From Endozoicomonas sp965232255 (GTDB lineage Bacteria > Pseudomonadota > Gammaproteobacteria > Pseudomonadales > Endozoicomonadaceae), in the NCBI GenBank assembly GCA_965232255.1, contig OZ246962.1, forward strand, positions 3,596,001 through 3,660,000: 64,000 nt of DNA. The letters are read 5' to 3'. This document shows, piece after piece, positions 26,730-34,907 of this stretch; position 1 is the stretch's first letter; each line of letters begins with the position of its first letter. Made by a program: the position numbers and the translations under genes. The notes under the pieces are model-generated. The model saw only the letters and a program-made list of their open reading frames with translations. It was not told where the DNA came from and did not search any database.

Positions 26730-29618
26730 ATGACAACAATAGGAGCTTTGACTAAATTGGCTAACTCATCCCAACCCCATAGCTCTTTTGTTAGTCTGGG
26801 CTCTCCGGCAGGAAGCGATTGGTTAGTTCCAGTGCCGGGGTTATCTCAGGATACATCACAGGTAGCCGCAAGCTTCCATTCGCGAAACGTCACACTGACA
26901 CCAATGGAACGGCAAGATTTAAAAATCAAGGGATATTCTGCTGGGGAAATTGCTCGGGTGACAACAGCATTGCAAGAACGCACAATTGACCCAACTTATA
27001 CCGCTGTTTGTTTCTTTCTGAATACTGAAAGCCCCACTGGTGAATCCCTCTTTAGTCACATTAGTGAAACTTCGCGTCAAACATTAGGCGTACAAGGTAA
27101 AATTCGTCTGGCGCAGAGCTTGATAGACTACGCCGAATCGTTAAAAAAAGACGCAACCCGAAAGCTCAATCAGCACTACCACTCCTTATGGCCCGAGCGA
27201 AAAGTGATTGTTTCAATCGTTGACCGATGGCCAGAAAGGCTGCAAGAACAAGCCGGTTATATCAGAAACTATTGGCCACAACTATCGGTAAACGGCGGCA
27301 TAACGTTCGATTTCACCTCAACTTCGGAAGTTTGCAGCAACGACTATGGCAGGGAATTATCACCACTGGGTTATCTGGCTTTTTTCCGTCTTGTCAAAGA
27401 CATCTGGTTTTATGCTATCTCTACCGGAAATACTTGCGCTATGAACCGTGTCAGCCATCTGCTGATTTCATTTGCCATGAAAATTGCTGACAATACCTAT
27501 GAACATAATGGCAGCAGTCGGAAAAACCGATTCGAAAGTGTCATTAAGCAAGAGCTGAAAAGAGGCATTCCATCCACGTATGATATTGGTGCCTTTGCCT
27601 TTCTGCTAGTAACCCAGCCAGCATTTTGGTGTAAACATAACAATGACACGTTAAAGCTAATGACTAACCGCGCTTTCAATGGCCTGGAAGAAAAGCTGGC
27701 TCCTCACTATTCCCGGTGGCAAGAGCAGTCCCAGCAAGATCAGGTCTGCAAAACAGTAGAGTCAGAAGTTATTCCAAGTGTAGCCATGACCATGCACTAT
27801 CTTCATGCCATACATGACTATCTGATGAAATATAAAGCCAAACAAAACTACATAGTTGACACCGAAAGTCGGCAAATATCCCGTGGAGATTACTTCGATA
27901 GAATCACCCATCAGTTGTCGTATCAGATACCGGCACCCAACTGGACAACGTCACATCCTCTTTCAGAAGTAAAAGCAACACTCCATGAGTTTTACCTCAA
28001 CCCCATTTATCAGAAGCTATTTTTAGGGACTGAAGAATTCAAGGTCTATCAGAAAGAGCAGCGGCGGCTATATATCAGGAAGCAATTCCGTGGGGCTATC
28101 AAAAAAACCATTAGCCAGAGCAAAGAACGTAAAGCCAATGAAATCAAAAAGCAGTTCAAAGTACAAGGATTTGCAGCAACTCAGGATGTATTGGGTAACA
28201 TCACCTATGGTGCGGAATATTACGAAAAACGCAAGCAGTATATTGCTTATCTTCGAACTGAGAAGCAACACATTGAAACGCTGATCAACACTTCTATTCC
28301 ATTTAAAGCGACCTGGAAACAAATGAATGCAGTGTACAATGAATATAAAAAATTACCCATAGAGGAGCAGCGTTATTGGAGCATGGACCGTGAGTATGCT
28401 AAAAGTGTCGTCATCCCAAACTTAATAGCCGACTTAACATTGATAGAAAGTTCTGCAACGCCAGAAAAAGCAACTGCCGAAGAACAATTGGCATATGAAC
28501 ATGAAAATCTGTTAGAACTACAAAGCAAATTCATTACCTGCCGTTGCTCCGAGTGTACTATTTGTGAAGCAACTCGTTATCTCTGTAAATGTCCAAATGG
28601 CCTGAACCAGAGAATTGCTACAAGAGAGAATAAATACAGAGATATGCTCTTGACACAAAAAATCGTAAAAGATGTTAAGACGCATTTTTTAAAAAAATTC
28701 TGTACAGAAGGCACTCCGGTAGCGAAAGATAAAAAATCAGCAGCACTGAATAAGAAGCAGACACAAAATATCGATAAACGCGACCAAACAAAGTATGCCA
28801 GTAAAAGAAAGCATGAAAACACTCCGAATACATCCGACCGTATGCGTTGCTTTGAACATACACTGGTTGATGGAAGTCAATGCCTGAAAAAACATCGTCC
28901 GGATTACGTGATTGAAAAGCACCAACGTGAGTTGACCAATAAAGTACTCTTGAAAAAAGTGTTTGATCTTAAAGCAAAACAGCGGCGTCACAGTCGTCCA
29001 GCAGAAGCTGCTGGTCAATCAAATTATCAAAAAATATTAAGGCGTCTTTATAAAAACCATGGTGGTCATTTATCTCCACAAATCACCGATCACAAGATTC
29101 TTAGATGGTTTAATATAAATCCGGAAAAAAAATCAGCAGCTATAAGTGCCTTGGAACAATTGTCAGCAGAAGTCAAATTACTGTTTAAACCGGGAACGCT
29201 GGAATTTAATACACCTACAACATTCAAGGCGATCCCATGTCAGGTGATCTACCATGAAATCGAACCATTCAATAAACACCTCAGATCCCTCGCAACGGGG
29301 AAAAATAATAATTTCGTTCCATTGGAAAAAAGCAACGTGAAGGGGTCATACCTTCATCAAACATTCTGTCTTGCCTGTCGTACAAACTTTGGCCAGCGAA
29401 GAGAGCTAAAAGCCCATATAGATGCAACGCACCAGGCAAAAATGAAGGAAACTTTTGATAGAATCAAGGCTATTCAGCACAGGCCGACAGATGCTGTTAC
29501 CCCCACAGCCACGCATGACTTATCTCTGGAAGGTCTCGAGTTACCGTCTGTTGAGGAATCATCTGCCCGTGAGTTACCACCAATGGTGAATGCCTTATAT
29601 GGGCATTTAAGCGTTTAA
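26730..29618 (+). CDS. Unknown 962-residue protein with C-terminal C2H2 zinc finger
   Basis: I do not recognise the overall family. The protein is hydrophilic, Lys/Gln/Tyr-rich and has no signal peptide or membrane segment. Residues 880-901 form a canonical eukaryotic-type C2H2 zinc finger (C-x2-C-x3-F-x5-L-x2-H-x4-H). A second Cys cluster starts near residue 604 with the spacing C-x-C-x2-C-x2-C-x7-C-x-C. Another Cys/His segment (CFEHTLVDGSQC) lies near 710. The gene opens the accessory island after radA, looks AT-richer than radA, and lacks a clear ribosome-binding site before ATG 26730. A nucleic-acid-binding or secreted host-directed protein are both possible. Confidence 0.75.
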   Translation: MTTIGALTKLANSSQPHSSFVSLGSPAGSDWLVPVPGLSQDTSQVAASFHSRNVTLTPMERQDLKIKGYSAGEIARVTTALQERTIDPTYTAVCFFLNTESPTGESLFSHISETSRQTLGVQGKIRLAQSLIDYAESLKKDATRKLNQHYHSLWPERKVIVSIVDRWPERLQEQAGYIRNYWPQLSVNGGITFDFTSTSEVCSNDYGRELSPLGYLAFFRLVKDIWFYAISTGNTCAMNRVSHLLISFAMKIADNTYEHNGSSRKNRFESVIKQELKRGIPSTYDIGAFAFLLVTQPAFWCKHNNDTLKLMTNRAFNGLEEKLAPHYSRWQEQSQQDQVCKTVESEVIPSVAMTMHYLHAIHDYLMKYKAKQNYIVDTESRQISRGDYFDRITHQLSYQIPAPNWTTSHPLSEVKATLHEFYLNPIYQKLFLGTEEFKVYQKEQRRLYIRKQFRGAIKKTISQSKERKANEIKKQFKVQGFAATQDVLGNITYGAEYYEKRKQYIAYLRTEKQHIETLINTSIPFKATWKQMNAVYNEYKKLPIEEQRYWSMDREYAKSVVIPNLIADLTLIESSATPEKATAEEQLAYEHENLLELQSKFITCRCSECTICEATRYLCKCPNGLNQRIATRENKYRDMLLTQKIVKDVKTHFLKKFCTEGTPVAKDKKSAALNKKQTQNIDKRDQTKYASKRKHENTPNTSDRMRCFEHTLVDGSQCLKKHRPDYVIEKHQRELTNKVLLKKVFDLKAKQRRHSRPAEAAGQSNYQKILRRLYKNHGGHLSPQITDHKILRWFNINPEKKSAAISALEQLSAEVKLLFKPGTLEFNTPTTFKAIPCQVIYHEIEPFNKHLRSLATGKNNNFVPLEKSNVKGSYLHQTFCLACRTNFGQRRELKAHIDATHQAKMKETFDRIKAIQHRPTDAVTPTATHDLSLEGLELPSVEESSARELPPMVNALYGHLSV

Positions 29619-29720
29619 TGCTCCTGCGTACGGTAGCGCGGTATCCAGTCGCCTGATATCTTCCGGCCGTCCCTTGCTACGCTAGAGGGGAGGATTTCGG
29701 TTGGCTGATGCAACATCAAA

Positions 29721-29755
29721 AGAGAGAAAGAAGAGAAAGAAGGACACCCATTTTT
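29721..29755 (+). repeat. Solitary copy of the GGACACCC repeat core
   Basis: An A/G-rich tract (agagagaaagaagagaaaga) runs into ggacacccattttt at 29742, the same core as the array at 30.9-31.9 kb. It lies between the 962-residue gene and the convergent ankyrin-like gene. The rest of this 190-base gap shows no gene. Confidence 0.7.
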
Positions 29756-29808
29756 CCCAGTCGAGCAATTTGCGAGCGCACTGCTTTGCATTCGACTGGT
29801 AAGGTGAG

Positions 29809-30810
29809 CTACGTTGCAGAGATGAAGTTTGAAGTATGATAGGCTTGGTAATTTGACACTCGTTCTTTATCTTCAATGAACTCCCCAGCATCATTAAGAA
29901 ACATATCTGTTTCATATAAATCATACCAAACGTTGCTCCCGCGCGGAGTTTTGTCGTATAGCGTTTGGAGATGAGCAGCTTCATTAACTGAAAATCCCTG
30001 AGCTGCTTTTGCCATCACTGGTAATAAATGATTAAACCTGGCTAAATGAGCTAGCTCAAGAGCATTATGATTTGCCCACGTTACAGGTTTACGCAATAAG
30101 TCAGCAGTATAAAAAGGCACTAAATCTATAGCCAACTCTTCATTGTTTGTTTTAATAGCTAACACTAGCGGCGTATTATTGCCAAACTGCCCTGGTAATT
30201 TTTTTTGATTTGGCGTAATCAACAACTCATGACTTGTTTTTTCAAGATGATTAAATATAGCTTTTGACGCTTTTTTATCCCTGGCTGCTATGGCTGCGGT
30301 AAAGGGAGTATTTTTAAAAGGTGTTGAATCAAATGCCAACAATACAGATTCGACCTCATCTTTCTCCAAAAGTAATTCAATAAATTCTATTCGCTCCTTT
30401 TCAAAAAGTTTTTCGATATTGATTTTGGGGAAATTTGTAATATCAAAAATAGCTTTAAATAATACATTTGGTTTAAAGTCACTACCCTTGTAGGTAAATG
30501 GATCGCCGCCCTCTTGTAATAGCCTGAAAGCTCTACGCCAATTAACCTGCCCTACTGAAAGCGCTTCTATAAGTTTCTGTGTTGTTAAATTTTTTCCACC
30601 TTCCACACTTACATTGAGTGACCTGTGAATTTTATTAAAAATAGGCGTGTATTTAAATTTCAGCGGATACGGCGATACTCTTTTCATTGCTCGAAAAGAT
30701 CGTTTACTTAACTTGCCAGTATTTTCTTTATGAACAGGATTTTTTTTATCAAAATACCAACTTCTGTATAATGAATTATCTTGCCAAGGTGGAATCATGC
30801 CATCACCCAA
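29809..30810 (-). CDS. Ankyrin-like repeat protein
   Basis: The 333-residue product has two or three degenerate ankyrin-like units: TPFTAAIAARDKKASKAIF, then NNTPLVLAIKTNNEELAIDL, and HNALELAHLARFNHLLPVM at about residues 165-275. The N-terminal 80 residues are basic, and a preceding helix-pair (ALSVGQVNWRRAFRLLQEGG) also looks ankyrin-like. No signal peptide or membrane segment is seen. Ankyrin proteins in host-associated bacteria often act as secreted effectors; this is inference. It is AT-rich, faces the 962-residue gene, and its promoter end adjoins the repeat array. Confidence 0.65.
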   Translation of the reverse strand: MGDGMIPPWQDNSLYRSWYFDKKNPVHKENTGKLSKRSFRAMKRVSPYPLKFKYTPIFNKIHRSLNVSVEGGKNLTTQKLIEALSVGQVNWRRAFRLLQEGGDPFTYKGSDFKPNVLFKAIFDITNFPKINIEKLFEKERIEFIELLLEKDEVESVLLAFDSTPFKNTPFTAAIAARDKKASKAIFNHLEKTSHELLITPNQKKLPGQFGNNTPLVLAIKTNNEELAIDLVPFYTADLLRKPVTWANHNALELAHLARFNHLLPVMAKAAQGFSVNEAAHLQTLYDKTPRGSNVWYDLYETDMFLNDAGEFIEDKERVSNYQAYHTSNFISAT

Positions 30811-31065
30811 TAGAGAAAAAATTATTTAACAGTTTGACTATTTATATTTTTCGCGGTTCCAAAAATATCGATGGATACTAAATCTGTGCAGGATAGTTTA
30901 TCTCCATACACACACAAAGAAAAAGGAAAAGAAAAAAGAAAAAAAAAGAAAAAGGACACCCATTTTTATCTTCTATCCTTTGTACTCTTTGATGGATGAC
31001 TGGAATGCAGAAAAGAAAAAGGACACCCATTTTTATCTTCTATCCTTTGGACTCTTTGAAGAAAG

Positions 31066-31347
31066 AAAAAGGACACCCATTTTTATCTCCTATCCTTTAT
31101 ACTCTTTGATGCATGACTGGAATGCGACTGCAGGTCAATGGCTTGCCAATTTGGCACATAGGATAGAAATAGGAGAGAAAAAGGACACCCATTTTTATCT
31201 TCTATCCTGGGTACTCTTTGATGGATGACTGGAATGCGACTGCAGGTCAATGGATTGCCAATTTGGCACATAGAATAGAAATGACTGCTTAGCAGATTCG
31301 CCACAAAGAAAAAAAGAAAAAGGAAAAAGAAAAAGGAAAAAGAAAAA
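31066..31347 (+). repeat. First copy of ~280-base higher-order duplication
   Basis: This block, containing two repeat units and the CTGCTTAGCAG palindrome, is nearly identical to 31479-31755. The copies differ mainly by an eight-base purine insertion at about 31591 in the second copy and a 13-base purine-tract difference near the end of the first. Confidence 0.85.
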
Positions 31348-31478
31348 GGACACCCAGGAAGAAAAAGGAGAAAGAGAAAAAGGACACCCATTTTTATCTT
31401 CTATCCTGGGTACTCTTTGATGGAAAAGAAAAAGGACACCCATTTTTATCTCCTATCCTTTGTACTCTTTGAAGAAAG

Positions 31479-31755
31479 AAAAAGGACACCCATTTTTATC
31501 TCCTATCCTTTGTACTCTTTGATGCATGACTGGAATGCGACTGCAGGTCAATGGCTTGCCAATTTGGCACATAGGATAGAAATAGGAGAGAAAAAGAGAA
31601 AAAGGACACCCATTTTTATCTTCTATCCTGGGTACTCTTTGATGGATGACTGGAATGCGACTGCAGGTCAATGGATTGCCAATTTGGCACATAGAATAGA
31701 AATGACTGCTTAGCAGATTCGCCACAAAGAAAAAAAGAAAAAGGAAAAAGAAAAA
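31479..31755 (+). repeat. Second copy of ~280-base higher-order duplication
   Basis: Near-identical to 31066-31347 in the same orientation, about 410-420 bases downstream. Differences are confined to purine tract lengths and a few substitutions. Confidence 0.85.
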
Positions 31756-32082
31756 GGACACCCATTTTTATCTTCTATCCTTTGGACTCTTTGATGGATG
31801 ACTGGAAGGAGAGAAAAAGGACACCCATTTTTATCTTCTATCCTGGGTACTCTTTGATGGATGACTGGAATGCGACTGCAAGTCAATGGCTTGCCAATTT
31901 GGCACATAGGATAGAAATGACTGTTTAGCGGATTCGCCAGTTGGGACGCAGTGTTGACTTATAGAGATACCTTTTCATTCGCTACAAGTACTTTGACGGA
32001 AGGTATCAAGAAATTCACAGCTTGGTCAGAACTCACCACAGTTGCCTAATGGTTGGATAGCCCAGATATACCGGCGCGTTTC

Positions 32083-33084
32083 TCAGGCAGAAGAATGATA
32101 AAGGCAACTGCTTGCAGTTATGCCGTGAACCCAATGCTTCCCGCAACTTTCCGCATAAACCTTCAGTGAGAGTAGCTTACCAACTGCACGGCGAAATGAG
32201 TTGCCCCGACTCATCGTTGCCAGCCATTCATTAGGGTCAATGCCCAGACGCTCTAAAATAGGTGGGACATCTTCAGCTATACAACCACGCTTTCCTTTTC
32301 GAATAACTCTGCCGGACCAGTCAACCAATGCAATATAACTACTGAGTGGATATGGTATTGCCTGCTCTGGATTCTGACCCTGCACTTTTAGCGGCATTAA
32401 GTACTCTTTTTGCCTTTTACCAGTTGTGCCCAGGTAAGCTTCAACTCTGTCTTTGATAGAGGTGTATTTTGAGGTTTCCGGCGTTGCCGCTGTTTTTGCC
32501 CGAATGGGGTTCAGATCAACGTAGGCCATACAAGTCAGTAATGCCGCCTCATCCAGCAGTGCCTGACTTTTATAGCGCCCCTCCCAAAAGCGACCTTTGC
32601 AGTTGTCTTCTTTATTGGCAAGTCTGGCCAGGTGTTCGTTGAGACAGCGCATAAACCAGCTGATATCCATCAGTCGGCTGCGATATTCTGCCGCGTACTC
32701 TTCAACATGCAAAAGCTCTGCCCTGCCTAAAACGTCGCCTGCCAGGTAGCGTTGGACCAAATACGGACCAGAAAACAACTGAGTCCAGCGATAAAGAATT
32801 TCCTTGGTTTCCCAGCTTTTGGCTTGCTTTTTGTTGATATGAAGAACCACGTGGTAATGGTTGGACATTACGGCGTAAGCGCATATTTCCAGGGCAAAAA
32901 TACTGGAAAGTTCCTTCAAACGATCAACGACCCACTGCCGACGATGCTCATAGTTCTTGCCGGAAAACTTGTCCTTGCCACAAAGGAAGGCTCTGCGGAC
33001 ACAGCGAGCCATGCAGTGATAATAAGGGGTGCTGGCTGGATCTATGAGATTTTTTCGGGCAATTGTCATGTTATTTTTCTTCAA
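32083..33084 (-). CDS. REP-associated tyrosine transposase (Y1/HUH, IS200-like)
   Basis: The 333-residue protein belongs to the RAYT group of Y1 transposases, single-strand nucleases linked to REP sequences. It has the N-terminal pattern YYHCMARCVRRAFLCG, the HUH metal site in SNHYHVV (His76, His78), and CKGRFWEGRYKSQAL, then AYVDLNPIRA containing the candidate catalytic Tyr (about 188). The C-terminal ~130 residues are variable. It appears intact, with no frameshift. No IS200-type terminal structure was identified. The repeat array starts about 140 bases beyond its 3' end, and a repeat core also lies just upstream at 33149, so it may be the enzyme mobilising these repeats. Confidence 0.9.
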   Translation of the reverse strand: MKKNNMTIARKNLIDPASTPYYHCMARCVRRAFLCGKDKFSGKNYEHRRQWVVDRLKELSSIFALEICAYAVMSNHYHVVLHINKKQAKSWETKEILYRWTQLFSGPYLVQRYLAGDVLGRAELLHVEEYAAEYRSRLMDISWFMRCLNEHLARLANKEDNCKGRFWEGRYKSQALLDEAALLTCMAYVDLNPIRAKTAATPETSKYTSIKDRVEAYLGTTGKRQKEYLMPLKVQGQNPEQAIPYPLSSYIALVDWSGRVIRKGKRGCIAEDVPPILERLGIDPNEWLATMSRGNSFRRAVGKLLSLKVYAESCGKHWVHGITASSCLYHSSA

Positions 33085-33132
33085 TGGAATGAACCAAAAG
33101 AAAACATAGACTGAATGGCCAATTAGTCAATT

Positions 33133-33969
33133 TTAATGATCGAATTTATGGGTGTCCTTTTTTCTGCTATGCGGAACTACGACAGCATCAGGATTGCCGG
33201 TAACATATCTCCAAAGCTCTTGGTACATCTCATCACTAAAGGGTCTTTCTCCTTTCAATTTTGGCGTACCAACTAGAGCAATTGAGCTTTGTGACATTAC
33301 AAGTGGATATGTAACTTCATGGCGATATAAGTGAGCCCATGAGTTAGAAAAGAAGTTTAACATTTTACCTAGATCAGGATTTTTGATGTATTTCGAATAT
33401 GACTCTTTAATGCTCGGCTGACGACTTAAACTTCCTGTATCATTGATAAATATTACGTAACCGATTTTACCAGCGCAAATACAGAGGCTTGGAAAATGGA
33501 TTAGATGTGCGAAATGAAAAGGTTCTTCTTTAGGGAAGTGGAATCTAAACACACTTCCAAACGGATCTGGAAATGTTGAAAAAGCACCATAAATACTATG
33601 GACAAGATGCCTGTTTATCTCCATTGGATCATCTGATTTTACAACCTCACCAATTTTGTATCCCGGGTTCCTCCGATCCCATTCAAGGAAATCATCTTTG
33701 TTTAGAAGACCAAAATGAATCTTAGCAGCCCATCTCCACAACTCCTGGTCAGTAGCACTTCCGCTTTCAACTTTTTTCTCCAGCTGGGATAGAATTTCAT
33801 TGTTGCATTTGTTGCAACATGGTATTCGTAACTGCCTATAAGGCATAGTTGTTCTATTAGGAAGTGTAATTTTCTGATCCCAAAGATTGTATTTATTCTG
33901 CAGCCATTTTGGGATTACATGTTCATCTGTTTTTGCTTCTGAACTACATACAAAGCAGTAATTTTTCAT
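33133..33969 (-). CDS. HNH-like zinc-containing protein on integron cassette
   Basis: The 278-residue product resembles HNH-type nuclease domains: CFVC (C5, C8), EHVIPKWL (E16, H17) and CNKCN (C52, C55, N56). The remaining 200 residues match nothing I know. The frame is open further upstream to 34080, but that part runs through an attC site; the ATG at 33969 directly precedes the CxxC domain and is preferred. The last residues (RKKDTHKFDH) are encoded by a copy of the GGACACCC repeat, suggesting the original C-terminus was altered by repeat insertion. It lies opposite to the orientation of the cassette array. Nuclease activity is inferred, not shown. Confidence 0.65.
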   Translation of the reverse strand: MKNYCFVCSSEAKTDEHVIPKWLQNKYNLWDQKITLPNRTTMPYRQLRIPCCNKCNNEILSQLEKKVESGSATDQELWRWAAKIHFGLLNKDDFLEWDRRNPGYKIGEVVKSDDPMEINRHLVHSIYGAFSTFPDPFGSVFRFHFPKEEPFHFAHLIHFPSLCICAGKIGYVIFINDTGSLSRQPSIKESYSKYIKNPDLGKMLNFFSNSWAHLYRHEVTYPLVMSQSSIALVGTPKLKGERPFSDEMYQELWRYVTGNPDAVVVPHSRKKDTHKFDH

Positions 33970-33993
33970 AAATGAGGTGCTTAATCCTTGGTT

Positions 33994-34054
33994 GAGCCTA
34001 ACGCCAAATTCAGCCACCGCCGGAGGCGGTCGGATGAAATTTATTGTTAGGTGC
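33994..34054 (+). mobile_element. attC site A (integron recombination site)
   Basis: R'' GCCTAAC (33996-34002) and R' GTTAGGT (34046-34052) flank an imperfect palindrome with stems AAATTCA/TGAAATTT and CCACCGCC/GGCGGTCGG. Length about 60 bases and the pattern RYYYAAC...GTTRRRY match integron attC sites. It separates the HNH cassette from the next one. Confidence 0.85.
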
Positions 34055-34071
34055 ATGGCACGGAGTAGATC

Positions 34072-34458
34072 ATGGATCAAATTTTTGCAGGGCGATTAGC
34101 CGACGCTGGCTGCAACAAGCAAAAGTTACTCGCCTTGATGAATGAGATTGACGAGGAAAAGCGCAGCCTAAAGATAGCATTAACCCGTATAGCCCAAGAC
34201 CCGCAGTATTCAATGACGGGTACAGGCAGGGATCGGCAGAACAAAGAACGCCGTTTAAAAGAACGGCAACGCTACCTGATCGAAAACAGGGCCGTTGTCC
34301 AGCAGCGAATTGGACGCCTGAACCGTGAAGTAAAAAAGATGAACCGGGTAAAACCTGATCTGGCCAGAGCTTTCTACGCTGTGGCCGAAGAAATGCTCGA
34401 TGAAGAACAATTTATAGAGCTGGAACTGAGAGCAGCACAAATCATAAGTAGCACCTAA
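34072..34458 (+). CDS. Small basic helical protein, integron cassette gene
   Basis: The 128-residue product is unfamiliar. It is rich in Arg/Lys/Glu and predicted to be helical or coiled coil, for example NEIDEEKRSLKIALTRIAQ and ENRAVVQQRIGRLNREVKK. No signal or membrane segment is seen. The start ATG 34072 follows GGAG at 34062. The TAA stop lies inside the R'' box (ACCTAAC) of attC site B, the usual arrangement in integron cassettes. The gene occupies cassette 2, bases 34047-34507, in the same orientation as the attC sites. Confidence 0.7.
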   Translation: MDQIFAGRLADAGCNKQKLLALMNEIDEEKRSLKIALTRIAQDPQYSMTGTGRDRQNKERRLKERQRYLIENRAVVQQRIGRLNREVKKMNRVKPDLARAFYAVAEEMLDEEQFIELELRAAQIISST

Positions 34459-34515
34459 CGCCTGCATAAGCGGCGGCGCGTCTAGCGCCGTCCGCTGAAT
34501 GCTCTTGTTGTGCGC
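34451..34515 (+). mobile_element. attC site B
   Basis: R'' region GCACCTAAC (34451-34459) pairs with the first bases of its own cassette, TTAGGTGC at 34047. A palindrome follows: GCATAAGCGG/CCGCTGAATGC with inner GGCGC/GCGCC. The site ends at GTTGTGC (34507-34513), where the next cassette joins. The stop of the cassette 2 gene lies within R''. Confidence 0.85.
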
Positions 34516-34898
34516 GAACTCGCCGCTCGTGAGCCTGAAAGCCGGCACCCAACTATGTTTTCTCTGTTCATGGCAGAGGGCGTGAAGCCCTGACGAACAG
34601 AAAAACTGCGGTAAACGGCAAAGCTGAAATTTGCTGCCAAACCACTGGCATGGATTTTAGCCTGGCGTTGCACGAAGGAAAAAGCTCAAAACTGCTTTGC
34701 CAGAAACACCATAACTTGAAGAGCAGCGTACTGCTGAAACTGGCATAGCACGAGGAAAGAAATTCAAATCTCTCCCGCCAGAACCCACAAAACCATTTTC
34801 ATTTCTGTTGAACTTCCAGTCAGAGAAAAGCTATGCACTATAGCGCACAACGCCTGGTTCAAGGGCGCTGCCGCAGGCGGCGTCCCTTGGAACCATTT
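34508..34898 (+). other. Integron cassette 3, without a convincing gene
   Basis: This cassette spans 392 bases. It starts TTGTGCGC and ends with R'' GCGCACAAC, its exact complement, so its limits are well defined. No frame above 60 codons is convincing. The best small plus-strand frame is 34650-34748 (32 residues, MDFSLALHEGKSSK), without a ribosome-binding site. Two imperfect direct repeats of a (g)aaa-gctcaaa-cc-gccagaa pattern lie at about 34676-34710 and 34751-34790. It could carry an RNA, a promoter or decayed coding sequence. Confidence 0.6.
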
Positions 34899-34907
34899 GT
34901 TAGGTGC
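34843..34907 (+). mobile_element. attC site C
   Basis: R'' GCGCACAAC (34843-34851), a palindrome with arms CCTGGTTCAAGGG and CCCTTGGAACCA, an inner GCCGC/GCGGC, and R' GTTAGGT (34899-34905). R'' is the perfect complement of the start of cassette 3. It has the same orientation as sites A and B (AACGCC on the left, TTGTT on the right). Confidence 0.9.

Larger units (their letters stand above)
30917..31948 (+). repeat. REP-like tandem/interspersed repeat array
   Basis: Eleven direct copies of an A/G-rich tract ending in ggacaccc occur, with ggacaccc at 30954, 31021, 31071, 31183, 31348, 31382, 31434, 31484, 31604, 31756 and 31819. Most continue into atttttatcttctatcct and tactctttgatg. Full units add a ~90-base segment with short palindromes: TGCCAATTTGGCA and CTGCTTAGCAG. 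Truncated units stop earlier, giving a nested series. Short reading frames encoding KKDTHFYL are by-products of the repeat. The array lies between the ankyrin-like gene and a REP-associated transposase. Confidence 0.9.

Noticed and set aside
30980..31907. Short frames on both strands encoding KKDTHFYL-like and Phe/Leu/Ser-rich peptides.
   Set aside because: They arise from reading through the repeat array, have no ribosome-binding sites, and repeat in step with the DNA.
30917..31948. Possible CRISPR array.
   Set aside because: The segments between cores are themselves repeated and nested rather than unique, unit length varies widely, and no cas gene is present.
26509..34002. TTAGGCTC at 26509 is complementary to the R'' region GAGCCTAA of attC site A, which would make a single 7.5-kb cassette starting after radA.
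   Set aside because: An eight-base match is expected by chance in a window of this size, and a cassette carrying the 962-residue gene, the array and the transposase is far outside the usual cassette size. The true left end of cassette 1 was probably lost.
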